64,000 nucleotides of DNA from Roseomonas sp. E05 (GTDB lineage Bacteria; Pseudomonadota; Alphaproteobacteria; Acetobacterales; Acetobacteraceae), in assembly GCF_030063475.1 (NCBI RefSeq), contig NZ_JASIRT010000011.1, forward strand, positions 62,001 through 126,000. Direction: 5' to 3'. Below, one piece after another: positions 27,873 through 36,795 of the stretch. The notes under the pieces were generated by a model. The model made no database searches and had not been told where the DNA came from. It saw only the letters and a program-made list of their open reading frames with translations. Numbering within the stretch: position 1 is the stretch's first letter; each line of letters starts with the position of its first letter. A program made the position numbers and the translations under genes.

Positions 27873-28685
27873 TCAGGTCACCGGGTCGCCGCCGGCCCGG
27901 GCCCAGATCTTGCGCTTCACCGCATAGGTGAGGCCGCCCAGGATCACCAGGAAGAGGATGATCCGAACGCCCATGGTGCGGCGGGCCTCCAGCTCGGGCT
28001 CGGCCGCCCAGGTGAGGAAGGCGGAGACGTCGCGCGCCATCTGGTCCGTGGTGGCCTTGGTGCCGTCGGCGTACTGCACCTGGCCGTCGCCGGTCAGCGG
28101 CGGCGGCATGGCGATCTGGTGGCCGGGGAAGTACTTGTTGTAGTGCATCCCCTCCATGACGGTGGCGCCCGCCGGTGGCGGGTCCTCGTAGCCGACCAGC
28201 AGGGCATGGATGTAATCCGCCCCGCCGACGCGGGCCTTGGTGATCACGGAGAGGTCTGGCGGCAGGGCGCCGTTATTGGCCGCGCGAGCCGCCGCGTCGT
28301 TCGGGAAGGGACTGCGGAAGCGGTCGGAAAGGCGGCCCGGGCGCTCGAACATCTCGCCGTTATCGTTCGGGCCGTCCTGGATCTGATAGCTCTGCGCGAT
28401 GGCGCGCACCTCGGGCTCAGAGAGCCCGATGTCCCGCAGATTGCGATAGGAAAGCAGCCGCATCCCATGGCAGGCGGCGCAGACTTCCTTGTAGACCTGG
28501 AAGCCACGCTGCAGCTCGCCGCGGTCATAGGTGCCGAACAGCCCATCGAAGGAATAGCGGGTGTCCGGGATATGGATCTCGTGCTCCTGCGCGCGGGCGC
28601 CGGGCGCCGCGAGCAGGCCGAGGGAGAGGGCGGCCGCGACGGCCGCGGCCTTCAGGCCGCGCATCGGCAGGGTGCGGAACGGCAT
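27873..28685 (-). CDS. petC: Cytochrome c1 of the bc1 complex
   Basis: 270 residues. A signal peptide (about 1-32, ending APGARAQ) is followed by the haem c site CAACH (Cys69, Cys72, His73) and a distal methionine region around HQIAMPPPL. A C-terminal anchor (RIILFLVILGGLTYAVKRKIW) leaves the haem domain in the periplasm. It carries electrons from the Rieske centre to soluble or membrane cytochrome c. The ATG at 28685 overlaps the petB stop (ATGA), so the start is firm. Confidence 0.97.
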   Translation of the reverse strand: MPFRTLPMRGLKAAAVAAALSLGLLAAPGARAQEHEIHIPDTRYSFDGLFGTYDRGELQRGFQVYKEVCAACHGMRLLSYRNLRDIGLSEPEVRAIAQSYQIQDGPNDNGEMFERPGRLSDRFRSPFPNDAAARAANNGALPPDLSVITKARVGGADYIHALLVGYEDPPPAGATVMEGMHYNKYFPGHQIAMPPPLTGDGQVQYADGTKATTDQMARDVSAFLTWAAEPELEARRTMGVRIILFLVILGGLTYAVKRKIWARAGGDPVT

Positions 28686-29956
28686 CACGCCTTCTCCATC
28701 GGCTTGGCCGCGGCGGCGCCGCGCAGGGGTCCGCCACCGCGCAGCACGGCACGGCTGATGCTCTCCGGCAACGGCAGCGGACGCTCGATCTTGGAGAGCA
28801 GCGGCAGGATGACCAGGAAATACGCGAAGTAGTAGGCCGTGCTGAGGCGCGCGATGAGCACGTAGATGCCTTCGGCCGGCCGGCCGCCCGCCCACATCAG
28901 GACGAAGAAGTTCACCGTCCAGAGCAGCATCAGCCACTTGGCGATCGGCCGGAAGCGCATGGAGCGAACCGGGGAGCGGTCCAGCCAGGGCAGGACGAAC
29001 AGCACGGCAATGGCGCCGAACATCATCAGCACGCCGCCGAGCTTGTTCGGGACCGCGCGCAGGATGGCGTAGAAGGGCAGGAAGTACCATTCCGGCACGA
29101 TATGCGCGGGGGTCGAAAGCGGGTTGGCCGGGATGTAGTTGTCCGGGTGGCCGAGATAGTTCGGCGTGAAGAAGACCAGGAAGGCGAAGACGGCGAAGTA
29201 GACGATCATCCCCACGCTGTCCTTGGCGGTGTAGTAGGGATGGAAGGGCACCGTGTCCTGCGGCCCCTTCGGGTCGATGCCGAGCGGGTTGTTCGAGCCG
29301 GTGATGTGCAGCGCGGCCACATGCAGGAAGACCACGCCGGCGATCACGAAGGGCAGCAGGTAATGCAGGCTGAAGAAGCGGTTCAGCGTCGGGTTATCGA
29401 CGGAAAAGCCGCCCCAGAGCAGCGTCACGATGCTGTCGCCCACCAGCGGGATGGCCGAGAACAGGTTGGTGATGACCGTCGCGCCCCAGAAGGACATCTG
29501 CCCCCAAGGCAGCACGTAGCCCATGAAGGCGGTGGCCATCATCAGGATGAAGATGACGACGCCGAGCATCCAGAGCAGTTCGCGCGGCGCCTTGTAGGAG
29601 CCGTAGTAGAGGCCGCGCCAGATGTGGATGTAGACGACGATGAAGAACATGCTGGCGCCGTTCATGTGAACGTAGCGGATCAGCCAGCCGTAGTTCACGT
29701 CGCGCATGATCCGCTCGACGCTCTCGAAGGCGAGCGAGGTATGCGCCGTGTAGTTCATCGCCAGGAACACGCCGGTCGCGATCATGATCACCAGGTTGAT
29801 CATGGCGAGCGCGCCGAAATTCCAGAAGTAGTTGAAATTCCGGGGAGTCGGGAAGCTCCCGTACTCCTTCTGCATCATGGTGAAGATCGGCATGCGCTGG
29901 TCGATCCAACGCACCACCGGGTTAGCGAAGCTGCTCTCGTGCAGGCCGGATGCCAT
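28685..29956 (-). CDS. petB: Cytochrome b of the bc1 complex
   Basis: 423 residues with eight membrane helices. Haem-ligand histidines lie in the second and fourth helices ([40 protein letters not shown]) and the Qo-site signature is [13 protein letters not shown]. This is the quinol-oxidising core subunit. Middle gene of petABC; it starts 12 bases after petA ends and overlaps petC by four bases. Length matches alphaproteobacterial cytochrome b. Confidence 0.98.
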   Translation of the reverse strand: MASGLHESSFANPVVRWIDQRMPIFTMMQKEYGSFPTPRNFNYFWNFGALAMINLVIMIATGVFLAMNYTAHTSLAFESVERIMRDVNYGWLIRYVHMNGASMFFIVVYIHIWRGLYYGSYKAPRELLWMLGVVIFILMMATAFMGYVLPWGQMSFWGATVITNLFSAIPLVGDSIVTLLWGGFSVDNPTLNRFFSLHYLLPFVIAGVVFLHVAALHITGSNNPLGIDPKGPQDTVPFHPYYTAKDSVGMIVYFAVFAFLVFFTPNYLGHPDNYIPANPLSTPAHIVPEWYFLPFYAILRAVPNKLGGVLMMFGAIAVLFVLPWLDRSPVRSMRFRPIAKWLMLLWTVNFFVLMWAGGRPAEGIYVLIARLSTAYYFAYFLVILPLLSKIERPLPLPESISRAVLRGGGPLRGAAAAKPMEKA

Positions 29957-29968
29957 GGGGTGCGGTCC

Positions 29969-30541
29969 TCAGCCGATGCGGATCAGGGTGTCGGACGTGA
30001 AGGCGTATTCCGGCACCACCAGGTTTGTCGGCGCCGGGCCCCGCCGGATACGGCCGGAGGTGTCGTACTCGCTGCCGTGGCAGGGGCAGAACCAGCCGCC
30101 GTAGTCGCCGCGCGGATCGGTCGGCTTCTGGCCCAGCGGCACGCAGCCGAGATGGGTGCAGACGCCGACGACGATCAGCCAGGGCGCCTTCTGCACGCGC
30201 GCCGCGTCGGCCTCGGGGTCGCGCAGCGAGGAGACGTCCACCGAGCGAGCCTGCTCGATCTCCTGCGGGGTGCGGTGGCGCACGAAGACCGGCTTGCCGC
30301 GCCACATCACGGTCACTGCCTGCCCTTCGGCAATATGGCCGACATCCACATCGGTGCTGGCCAGCGCCAGCACGTCCTTGGCCGGGTTCATCGAGGCGAT
30401 GAAGGGCCAGGCGATGGCGCCAACACCGATCACTGCAAAAGAGCCTGTCACCAGTTTCAGGAAGTCCCGTTTCGTCCCCTGCTCGGGCCCGTGGGCACCG
30501 CCTGTGCTGGGGGAACTGCTCGGCGCAAGCGTATCGGCCAT
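29969..30541 (-). CDS. petA: Rieske iron-sulfur subunit of the bc1 complex
   Basis: 190 residues. An uncleaved Tat-type anchor ([20 protein letters not shown], about 24-43) precedes the [2Fe-2S] domain with ligands Cys128, His130, Cys152 and His155 (CTHLGC and CPCHGS) and the Cys133-Cys154 disulfide pair. It accepts an electron from quinol at the Qo site and passes it to cytochrome c1. First gene of petABC; divergent from hemF, giving a shared control region of about 280 bases. Confidence 0.98.
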   Translation of the reverse strand: MADTLAPSSSPSTGGAHGPEQGTKRDFLKLVTGSFAVIGVGAIAWPFIASMNPAKDVLALASTDVDVGHIAEGQAVTVMWRGKPVFVRHRTPQEIEQARSVDVSSLRDPEADAARVQKAPWLIVVGVCTHLGCVPLGQKPTDPRGDYGGWFCPCHGSEYDTSGRIRRGPAPTNLVVPEYAFTSDTLIRIG

Positions 30542-30668
30542 GCCTCATCCGTCCCTTTTGGCGGCCGCCCCGATTCGCCTGGCAGGCGGGCCGACCGCTG
30601 ATCGTTCTCCGCGGAGCCGCGGTGGCGCCAGTGACGCGCGAAATCTGCCGCGACCTATGCGCCCGCGT

Positions 30669-30698
30669 CATATAAGGGCAGGGGACAGAGAGTGGCAA
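30669..30698 (-). promoter_or_regulatory. Candidate promoter for petABC
   Basis: On the minus strand TTGCCA, an 18-base spacer and TATATG resemble sigma70 elements, placing the start site about 115-120 bases before petA. Prediction from motif match only. Confidence 0.4.
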
Positions 30699-30821
30699 TC
30701 GCCGCTGGGGCGGCGCCAGCCACACGCCGCAACATTCCGTGGCCCCCTGTTGCGGCGTTGCCTCGCCCAGGCTAGCGCGGCGGCCGGGCGCGCCGCGCCT
30801 GCTTCCGCCGCGAGGACCGCC

Positions 30822-31718
30822 ATGCCCGATTCCCTCCCCCATCCCCTCGCCGCGCCGGCCCGCGCCTGGTTCGAGTCGTTGCGGGACCGGCTCTGCGCCA
30901 GCTTCGAGGCGATCGAGGATGCGCTGGAGAGCGGCCCCCATGCCGCCCTGCCTCCCGGCCGCTTCGCCCGCACCGCCTGGGAGCGGGTCAATGAGGATGT
31001 GCCTGGCGGCGGCGGCGTCATGTCGGTGATGCATGGGCGGGTCTTCGAGAAGGTGGGGGTCAACGTCTCCACCGTCTGGGGCAGCTTCAGCCCGGAGTTC
31101 CGCAAGCAGATCCCCGGCGCCGAGGAAGACCCGCGCTTCATCGCCACCGGCGTCTCGCTGGTCGCCCACATGCGCTCGCCGCGGGTGCCTGCGGCGCATA
31201 TGAACACCCGCTTCATCGCCACCCGCCATGCCTGGTTCGGCGGCGGCGGCGACCTGACGCCGATGCGCCTGGACGCCCCCGAGTCGCTGGCGGATGCCGA
31301 GCGCTTCCATGCCGCCTTCCGCGCCGCCTGCGACCGGCACGACCCCACCTACTACCCGCGCTTCAAGCGCTGGTGCGACGAATACTTCTACCTGCCACAC
31401 CGGGGCGAGGCGCGCGGCCTGGGCGGCATCTTCTACGACTGGCTGGGCCGCGACGATCCCGACGCAAGCCGCCTGCCCGACCACTTCGCCTTCACCCGCG
31501 ACGTCGGCGAGGCTTTCCTGGAGGCCTATCCCGCCATCATCCGCGGCCGCATGCACGAGCCCTGGACCGAGGCGGAGCGCGAGCACCAGCTTGTCCGCCG
31601 GGGCCGCTATGTCGAGTTCAACCTGCTCTACGACCGCGGCACCCTGTTCGGGCTGAAGACCGGCGGCAATGTCGAGGCGATCCTGATGTCCATGCCGCCC
31701 GAGGTGCGCTGGCCCTGA
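30822..31718 (+). CDS. hemF: Oxygen-dependent coproporphyrinogen III oxidase
   Basis: 298 residues. It performs two oxidative decarboxylations of coproporphyrinogen III to protoporphyrinogen IX in haem synthesis. Signature regions are [40 protein letters not shown] and the C-terminal [20 protein letters not shown]. The start at 30822 gives the family length; the frame is open further upstream but that part is not conserved. Divergent from petABC, linking haem supply with a haem-rich complex. Confidence 0.97.
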   Translation: MPDSLPHPLAAPARAWFESLRDRLCASFEAIEDALESGPHAALPPGRFARTAWERVNEDVPGGGGVMSVMHGRVFEKVGVNVSTVWGSFSPEFRKQIPGAEEDPRFIATGVSLVAHMRSPRVPAAHMNTRFIATRHAWFGGGGDLTPMRLDAPESLADAERFHAAFRAACDRHDPTYYPRFKRWCDEYFYLPHRGEARGLGGIFYDWLGRDDPDASRLPDHFAFTRDVGEAFLEAYPAIIRGRMHEPWTEAEREHQLVRRGRYVEFNLLYDRGTLFGLKTGGNVEAILMSMPPEVRWP

Positions 31719-31812
31719 GCCCGGCCTGGGCCCCACGGCAGGGGGTGGCGCAGCCGGCGGTTGTTGCGCCATGCTGCCGGGGTCCAGGAACGAAACACCG
31801 GAGGAAGCCCCC

Positions 31813-32805
31813 ATGGCCACCCGACGCCGCCTGCTCGGCGCCACGCTGAGCCTGCCTGCCCTCGCCTTGCCCACGCTCGCCCGGCCCGGCCTCGCCCAGA
31901 CCGCCTGGCCGGAGCGCACGGTGCGGATCATCGTCCCCTACCCGCCGGGCGGCTCGACCGACGTGCTGACCCGGCTGATCGCCGAACGGCTGCAGCATCG
32001 CCTGGGGCAGACCATGGTGATCGAGAACCGGCCGGGCGCGGGCGGCAACATCGGCATGGACGCGGTCGCCAAGGCGACGCCCGACGGCTACACCTTCGGC
32101 GCCGCGACGATCGGCCACTTCGCCATCAACCAGTTCCTCTACCAGCAGATGTCCTGGGACATCGACCGGGACTTCATCCCGGCCTCGCTGACCTGGGAGT
32201 TCCCCAACGTGGTGGTGGTGGCGAGCGACCACGTGCCGGCCAAGACGCTGCAGGAGTTCATCGCCTGGGCGCGCAAGCAGCCGAAGGGCGTCTCCTTCGG
32301 CTCGCCGGGGGTGGGCACCACGCCGCACCTCTCGGGCGAGATCTTCCGCGAGCGGCTGAAGCTGGACGCCACCCATGTTCCCTTCCGCGGCGCGGCGCAG
32401 ACCATCCCGGCCATGCTCTCGGGCGACGTGACCTTCGCCATCGACAACCTCGCCTCCTACATCCCGGTGATCCAGGAGGGGCGGATGCGGGCGCTGGCCG
32501 TCACCAGCGCCCAGCGCTGGCCCACCCTGCCGGAGGTGCCGACCATGGCGGAGGCAGGGATGGACGACTTCGTCATCACCTCCTGGGGCGCCTTCGTCGC
32601 GCCGGCCGGCACGCCGCGCCCGGTCGTGGACAAGCTGAGCGCCGCGCTGAAGGCCATCGCCGAGGACGAGGCGGTGAAGCAGCGCTTCCTGCAGGCCGGT
32701 GCCTACACGCTGTGGTCCACGCCGGAGGAGGCCATCGCGCGCGGCAAGCGGGAGCGGCCGATGTGGGAGGCCGCCATCCGCAATTCCGGCGCCAAGGCGA
32801 ACTGA
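31813..32805 (+). CDS. Bug family tripartite tricarboxylate transporter substrate-binding protein
   Basis: 330 residues. A twin-arginine-like signal (MATRRRLLGATLSLPALALP, cleavage near GLAQ) is followed by the family opening WPERTVRIIVPYPPGGSTDV and the ligand-loop motif FRGAAQTIPAMLSGDVTFAIDN. No TctA/TctB is adjacent, so it is an orphan receptor of the type that is greatly expanded in this bacterial group. GGAGGAAG lies just before the start. Ligand unknown. Confidence 0.93.
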   Translation: MATRRRLLGATLSLPALALPTLARPGLAQTAWPERTVRIIVPYPPGGSTDVLTRLIAERLQHRLGQTMVIENRPGAGGNIGMDAVAKATPDGYTFGAATIGHFAINQFLYQQMSWDIDRDFIPASLTWEFPNVVVVASDHVPAKTLQEFIAWARKQPKGVSFGSPGVGTTPHLSGEIFRERLKLDATHVPFRGAAQTIPAMLSGDVTFAIDNLASYIPVIQEGRMRALAVTSAQRWPTLPEVPTMAEAGMDDFVITSWGAFVAPAGTPRPVVDKLSAALKAIAEDEAVKQRFLQAGAYTLWSTPEEAIARGKRERPMWEAAIRNSGAKAN

Positions 32806-32865
32806 CGCCCCCCCCTGCCTGCCAGGAAGCCGGGCCTGCCGTTGAAGGCGCCGGTGAAGAAACAA

Positions 32866-32915
32866 GGTTGGGGGAGATGAACTCCCCCAAACCCCCTCCT
32901 TCTTCTATCAGTTTT
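32866..32915 (+). repeat. R1 palindromic element, copy 1
   Basis: Hairpin TTGGGGGAG/CTCCCCCAA (32868-32890, loop ATGAA) followed by a pyrimidine tail ACCCCCTCCTTCTTC and a TCAGTTTT end. It faces an inverted relative at 32972-33026, the two enclosing about 55 bases, a BIME-like or MITE-like arrangement. Confidence 0.7.
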
Positions 32916-32971
32916 CGGTCACGCCCGTGGCGGCCGCCGTCCCCGGCCTGCGCGCTCTCCGCCGGCGCGAC

Positions 32972-33026
32972 AGAACTGACAGAAATAAAGAAGAGGGGGT
33001 CCGGGGGAGAATTCATTCTCCCCCGG
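32972..33026 (-). repeat. R1 palindromic element, copy 2 (inverted)
   Basis: Hairpin CCGGGGGAGAA/TTCTCCCCCGG (33001-33026, loop TTCA) preceded on the plus strand by AGAACTGACAGAAATAAAG and AAGAGGGGGT, the complement of the tail in copy 1. With copy 1 it fills the gap between two convergent genes. Confidence 0.72.
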
Positions 33027-33095
33027 TTCCATCCCGGCCGGATTTGAGGACAGGGCTGTCCGAGGCAATGCCCCGGACCCTCCGCCGCTTTCCTG

Positions 33096-33287
33096 TCAGC
33101 GGCCCCAGCCGCCGCCCCCATAGGGGCCCCGAGGTCCACCCGGCCCGTGTGGCCCGTCATGATGATGGTATCCCCCCGGCGGCCCGCAGGGACCCCAACC
33201 CCAGGGTCCGCAGCAGGCCGAGAGGCTCCCCGCCAGCAGCGCCAGCGACAGCAGGCGCAGGATTCGGCGCGTGTTCCAGGCGATCAT
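33096..33287 (-). CDS. Small Gly/Pro/His-rich lipoprotein
   Basis: 63 residues. A basic N-region and hydrophobic core (RRILRLLSLALLAGSLSAC) end in a lipobox LSAC with Cys25. The mature part is almost only Gly, Pro, His, Arg and Trp, with HHH and several HGP/GGP units. No family is recognised; a metal-binding or periplasmic-matrix role is conceivable from the histidines. Start 33287 is preferred over 33293 because GAGGA lies six bases upstream. Divergent from the phosphatase gene. Confidence 0.6.
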   Translation of the reverse strand: MIAWNTRRILRLLSLALLAGSLSACCGPWGWGPCGPPGGYHHHDGPHGPGGPRGPYGGGGWGR

Positions 33288-33412
33288 CGGCATTCCTCAC
33301 AGTTGGTTCCGACTGCCGAAGGCTCGGCGCGCAGCATGGCCATTTCGCGGCGGCAGGCCCGCGCGGCCGCCACCTTGCGGCCATGCAGCCGCCCCTCCAT
33401 ACCATTGCCGTC

Positions 33413-34081
33413 ATGCGCCAGGATCTCTCCACGCCGGCCGGGCGGCGCGCCGCCTGGCTCAACAGCCTGTTCGTCGACCATGCCGTGCTGCGCCTGGGCT
33501 GGCGCAACTGGGGCGTGGTGGAGCCGGGGCGGCTGTACCGCTCCAACCATCCGAGCCCCTGGCAGATGCGGATGGCGGTGAAGCGCTTCGGCATCCGCAC
33601 CATCATCAATCTGCGCGGCCATCGCGAGACCTGCGGTTCGGACGCGCTGGGCCGCGCCACCGCCACCGCGCTGGGGCTGGAGCATGTCGATGCGCCGCTG
33701 GAATCGCGCGGCGCCCCGCACAAGGACCGGCTGCAGCGCCTGGCCGGCATCTTCCGCCGCCTGCCGGAGCCGATTCTCCTGCACTGCAAGTCCGGCGCCG
33801 ACCGCACCGGGCTCGCCGCCGGGTTCTGGCTGATGCTGCAGGGCCGCCCGGTGGAGGAGGCGATGCGCCAGCTCTCCTGGCGCCATGGCCATGTCAGCGC
33901 CAGCCGCACCGGCGTTCTGGACGCCTTCTTCCGCGAATACGCCCGGCACACGCGGGCGCATGGCCCGAAGCCCTTCCTGGACTGGCTGGAGCAGGACTAC
34001 GACGAGACCCGCCTGCGCCAGGAATTCCGCAGCCGCGCCTGGGCCGACCGGCTGGTGGACAACATCCTGCGCCGGGAGTGA
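33413..34081 (+). CDS. Tyrosine/dual-specificity protein phosphatase
   Basis: About 222 residues. The cysteine-phosphatase P-loop HCKSGADRTG (Cys125, Arg131) lies behind a Rossmann-like front with the general pattern GRLYRSNHPSPWQM and IRTIINLRGH, as in the SIW14/DSP-like branch. It should remove phosphate from phosphotyrosine or inositol-type substrates. The start is uncertain: ATG at 33383 would add 10 residues and neither has a good ribosome site. The segment upstream of both is not supported as coding. No kinase partner is nearby. Confidence 0.85.
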   Translation: MRQDLSTPAGRRAAWLNSLFVDHAVLRLGWRNWGVVEPGRLYRSNHPSPWQMRMAVKRFGIRTIINLRGHRETCGSDALGRATATALGLEHVDAPLESRGAPHKDRLQRLAGIFRRLPEPILLHCKSGADRTGLAAGFWLMLQGRPVEEAMRQLSWRHGHVSASRTGVLDAFFREYARHTRAHGPKPFLDWLEQDYDETRLRQEFRSRAWADRLVDNILRRE

Positions 34082-34182
34082 GGGCGGCGAATCTCGCGCC
34101 CGCGATGCATCCCTCGGCCCTCGGCCCGGTTCTTCCCGTGGATGGCCGCCTGCGGGCGGTCCGGACAGGAATGGGAGGCCCC

Positions 34183-34623
34183 ATGGTCAACGCAGCGAAG
34201 ATCGCGGCAGGCGAGATCCAGGACCACATGCCGGTTGTGGGCAGCGACGGCCGCCCCTTCGGCACGGTGGACCACGTGCAGGGCGACTACATCAAGCTGA
34301 CCCGCAGCGACCCCGCCTCGGGCGGCGAGCACCGCTACATCCCCTCCAGCACGGTCGCCGGGCTGGATGGCGGGGTGGTCCGGCTGTCCATGCCGGCCGA
34401 GCGGATGCAGCAGGCCTGCCTCAGCGAGGCGGAGGTGCAGGAGCGCATCTCCCGCGGGCCGGACGCCGGCGCGCCTTTCGGGGAGCCGAAGCAGGACGGG
34501 CCGCATGGCAGCCGCGCCCATGCGCATGGCGGCCCGAAGGGCCAGCGCGAGCATGGCACCAGCGGCCAGGCGCCCGGGCCGGGCGGGCAGCTTTCCTTCG
34601 GCGCCGACAACAAGCTGACCTGA
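34183..34623 (+). CDS. DUF2171 domain-containing protein
   Basis: 146 residues. The N-terminal 75 form a DUF2171/PRC-barrel-like beta domain (HMPVVGSDGRPFGTVDHVQG, then RYIPSSTVAGLDGGVVRLS); the C-terminal half is low-complexity and Gly/His/Pro-rich. The function of the family is unknown and members often appear with stress proteins. The start has GGGAGG six bases upstream. A 65-residue protein follows 17 bases downstream, probably in one unit. Confidence 0.82.
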   Translation: MVNAAKIAAGEIQDHMPVVGSDGRPFGTVDHVQGDYIKLTRSDPASGGEHRYIPSSTVAGLDGGVVRLSMPAERMQQACLSEAEVQERISRGPDAGAPFGEPKQDGPHGSRAHAHGGPKGQREHGTSGQAPGPGGQLSFGADNKLT

Positions 34624-34640
34624 GCCGAGGGAGGCCGCGC

Positions 34641-34838
34641 GTGGAAGTCCCGAACCAGGTCACGGTCGATTTCGGCAACCGCACCTATACCGGCAACTAT
34701 GTGGTGGAGGGCAACCTCGTCACCGTCACCTCCGACGACTATGGCGGCGAGGAGAGCGCTCATATCGACGAGGCGGACCCGCATGACCTCGCGCAGGTGC
34801 TGCTGCGGGAGATGATCCGCCGCAAAGAGGACCGCTGA
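34641..34838 (+). CDS. Small acidic beta-rich protein, 65 residues, GTG start
   Basis: The frame opens at a GTG with GAGGGAGG upstream. The sequence (starting MEVPNQVTVDFGNRTYTGNY, later YGGEESAHIDEADPHDLA) looks like a compact beta domain with a basic tail (MIRRKEDR). No family name is recognised. Tight spacing to the DUF2171 gene and a clean ribosome site support it as real. Confidence 0.6.
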   Translation: MEVPNQVTVDFGNRTYTGNYVVEGNLVTVTSDDYGGEESAHIDEADPHDLAQVLLREMIRRKEDR

Positions 34839-34845
34839 AGCGGGC

Positions 34846-34886
34846 AGAAAGAAGCTGGGGGCCGGGGGAATTCCTTCCCCCGGCCT
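34846..34886 (-). repeat. R1 palindromic element, copy 3
   Basis: AGAAAGAAG, then GGCCGGGGGAA/TTCCCCCGGCC (34860-34885, loop TTCC). Same order as copy 2: purine tract then hairpin on the plus strand. It sits between the 65-residue protein and the convergent ABC exporter. Confidence 0.7.
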
Positions 34887-34900
34887 TCCCTCCGGTCGCC

Positions 34901-36658
34901 TCAGGCCAGCGCGAAGGCCTGGGTCCGCACCATCCGGGCATAGAGCCCGTCCCGCGCCATCAGCTCGGCGTGGCGCCCCTGCTCGATGGCGCGGCCCTCC
35001 TGCATCACCACGATGCGGTCGGCCTGCTGCACCGTCGCCAGGCGGTGCGCGACGACGAGGGTGGTGCGACCTTCGCGCAGGGTTTCCAGCGCCCGGCCGA
35101 TGGCGGCCTCGTTCTCCGCGTCCAGCGCGCTGGTCGCCTCGTCCAGCAGCAGCACGCGCGGGTTCCGCAGCAGGGCGCGGGCCAGGGCGATGCGCTGCCG
35201 CTGCCCGCCCGAGAGCCGCGACCCGCCCGGCCCCAGCACCGTGTCGTAGCCCTGCGGCAGGGCGGTGATGAAGCCGTGTGCGGCGGCGGCGCGGGCTGCC
35301 TCCTCCACCTCCGCGCGGCTGGCGCCGGGATGGCCACAGACGATGTTGGCGAAGACCGTGTCGTCGAAGATCACCGGCTCCTGCCCGACATAGGCGATGG
35401 CGGCACGCAGCGATTCCAGGGTCACCGCCTGAATGTCGGCGCCGTCGAGCAGGATGCGGCCCTCGGTGGCGTCGTAGAGCCGCGGCAACAGGGCGAGCGC
35501 GGTGGATTTGCCGGCGCCGGAGGGCCCAACCAGCGCCACCGTCTCTCCCGGTGCGGCGCTGAAGCTGAGGCCGGAGAGCGCGGCGTCGCCCAGGCCGCCG
35601 TAGTGGAAGCCGACCGCCTCGAACGCCAGCCGCCCCGGCCCCTCCGGCAGCGGCGGAGCGCCGGGCGGTACGGTGACGGTGGCGGGCCGGTCCATCACGG
35701 CGAAGACGCGGGTCAGCCCGCCGAAGCCTTCCTGCAGCGAGGCGTTCAGCGAGCCGAGCGAGCGCATCGGCCGGGTCGCCAGCAGCAGGGCGGTGATGAA
35801 GCCGGTGAACTCGCCCACCGTGCCGCGCCCGGTTCCCACCTTCCAGCCGACGAAGGCCAGCACGCCGGCCACCGCGATGCCGCCCAGCGCCTCCAGGATC
35901 GGGTCGAGCATGGCGCGGATACGGACGATGTGCAGCAGCGCATGGCGCAGCGCGGCGAAGGCGCCGGCGGCGCGGCGCTCCTCCTGCGCCTCAAGCTGGT
36001 AGCTGCGCACCACGCGGGCGGCGGCGAAGCTTTCGGCAAGGATGGCCGCCGTCTCCCCCACCCGCTCCTGCATGCCGCCCGAGGCGCGGCGGATGCGCTT
36101 GCCGAGCCGCGTCACCGGCACCACCGCCAGGGGATAGAGCACGGCCAGGATCAGGCTCATGTGCCAGTCCAGCCAGACCATCGAGGCGGCGAGGCCGATC
36201 ACCGTCAGCCCGTCGGCCAGCGCGTTGATCGCCTTGGCCAGCGCCTCGCGGATGGCCTGGGCGTCGGCGGTGAAGCGGGCGGCGTGGCGGGCCGGCGCCT
36301 CCTGCACCACCAGGGCGAGGTCGGTGCGGGTGAGCGCCCGGAACAGGTCGTTCTGCACGGACTCGATCACCCGCAGCACCACCGCCTGGACCGAGACCGT
36401 CTGGCCGTACTGCGCCAGCGCCTTGGCCGCGGTGATGACGATGATGACCGGCGGCACCAGCCAGACGATGCGCATGTCGCCGGCGGTGAACAGGTCGAAG
36501 GCCTGCTGGATGACCAGCGGGTAAAGCGCCGTGAGCCCGGCCAGGGCGGCGGTGCAGACCAGCGCCAGCAGGATGCCGAGGCGGTGGTGCCGCACATAGT
36601 CGCGCCACAGGCGGCCACTCAGGGCCTGGGTGGTGTCGGGAGGCGGAAGGGAGGCCAT
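34901..36658 (-). CDS. ABC exporter, fused permease and ATPase (lipid A exporter-like)
   Basis: 585 residues. Six-helix membrane domain (about 20-320), then ATPase domain with Walker A GPSGAGKST, signature LSGGQRQR, Walker B VLLLDEATSALD and H-loop VVAHRL. The membrane domain has the QNDLFRALTRTD coupling-helix region common to MsbA-type exporters. Homodimeric export of a lipid or hydrophobic compound is expected. Start 36658 follows GGAAGGGAGG; the frame continues upstream but only as antisense to the MFS gene. Paralogous to the exporter at 14342-16138. Confidence 0.92.
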   Translation of the reverse strand: MASLPPPDTTQALSGRLWRDYVRHHRLGILLALVCTAALAGLTALYPLVIQQAFDLFTAGDMRIVWLVPPVIIVITAAKALAQYGQTVSVQAVVLRVIESVQNDLFRALTRTDLALVVQEAPARHAARFTADAQAIREALAKAINALADGLTVIGLAASMVWLDWHMSLILAVLYPLAVVPVTRLGKRIRRASGGMQERVGETAAILAESFAAARVVRSYQLEAQEERRAAGAFAALRHALLHIVRIRAMLDPILEALGGIAVAGVLAFVGWKVGTGRGTVGEFTGFITALLLATRPMRSLGSLNASLQEGFGGLTRVFAVMDRPATVTVPPGAPPLPEGPGRLAFEAVGFHYGGLGDAALSGLSFSAAPGETVALVGPSGAGKSTALALLPRLYDATEGRILLDGADIQAVTLESLRAAIAYVGQEPVIFDDTVFANIVCGHPGASRAEVEEAARAAAAHGFITALPQGYDTVLGPGGSRLSGGQRQRIALARALLRNPRVLLLDEATSALDAENEAAIGRALETLREGRTTLVVAHRLATVQQADRIVVMQEGRAIEQGRHAELMARDGLYARMVRTQAFALA

Positions 36659-36795
36659 GCGAGGCTGGTAGCACGAAGCCGGCCGGAATGGATGGCCCAC
36701 CTTCCCCGCGTCGCCCTCGTCCCGGCTGCGCAAGGCCCAGGGGCGCGAGGCCAGCGGGCGCACCCTGACGGTTGGCGCCAGGCGGCGCCCGTCTG

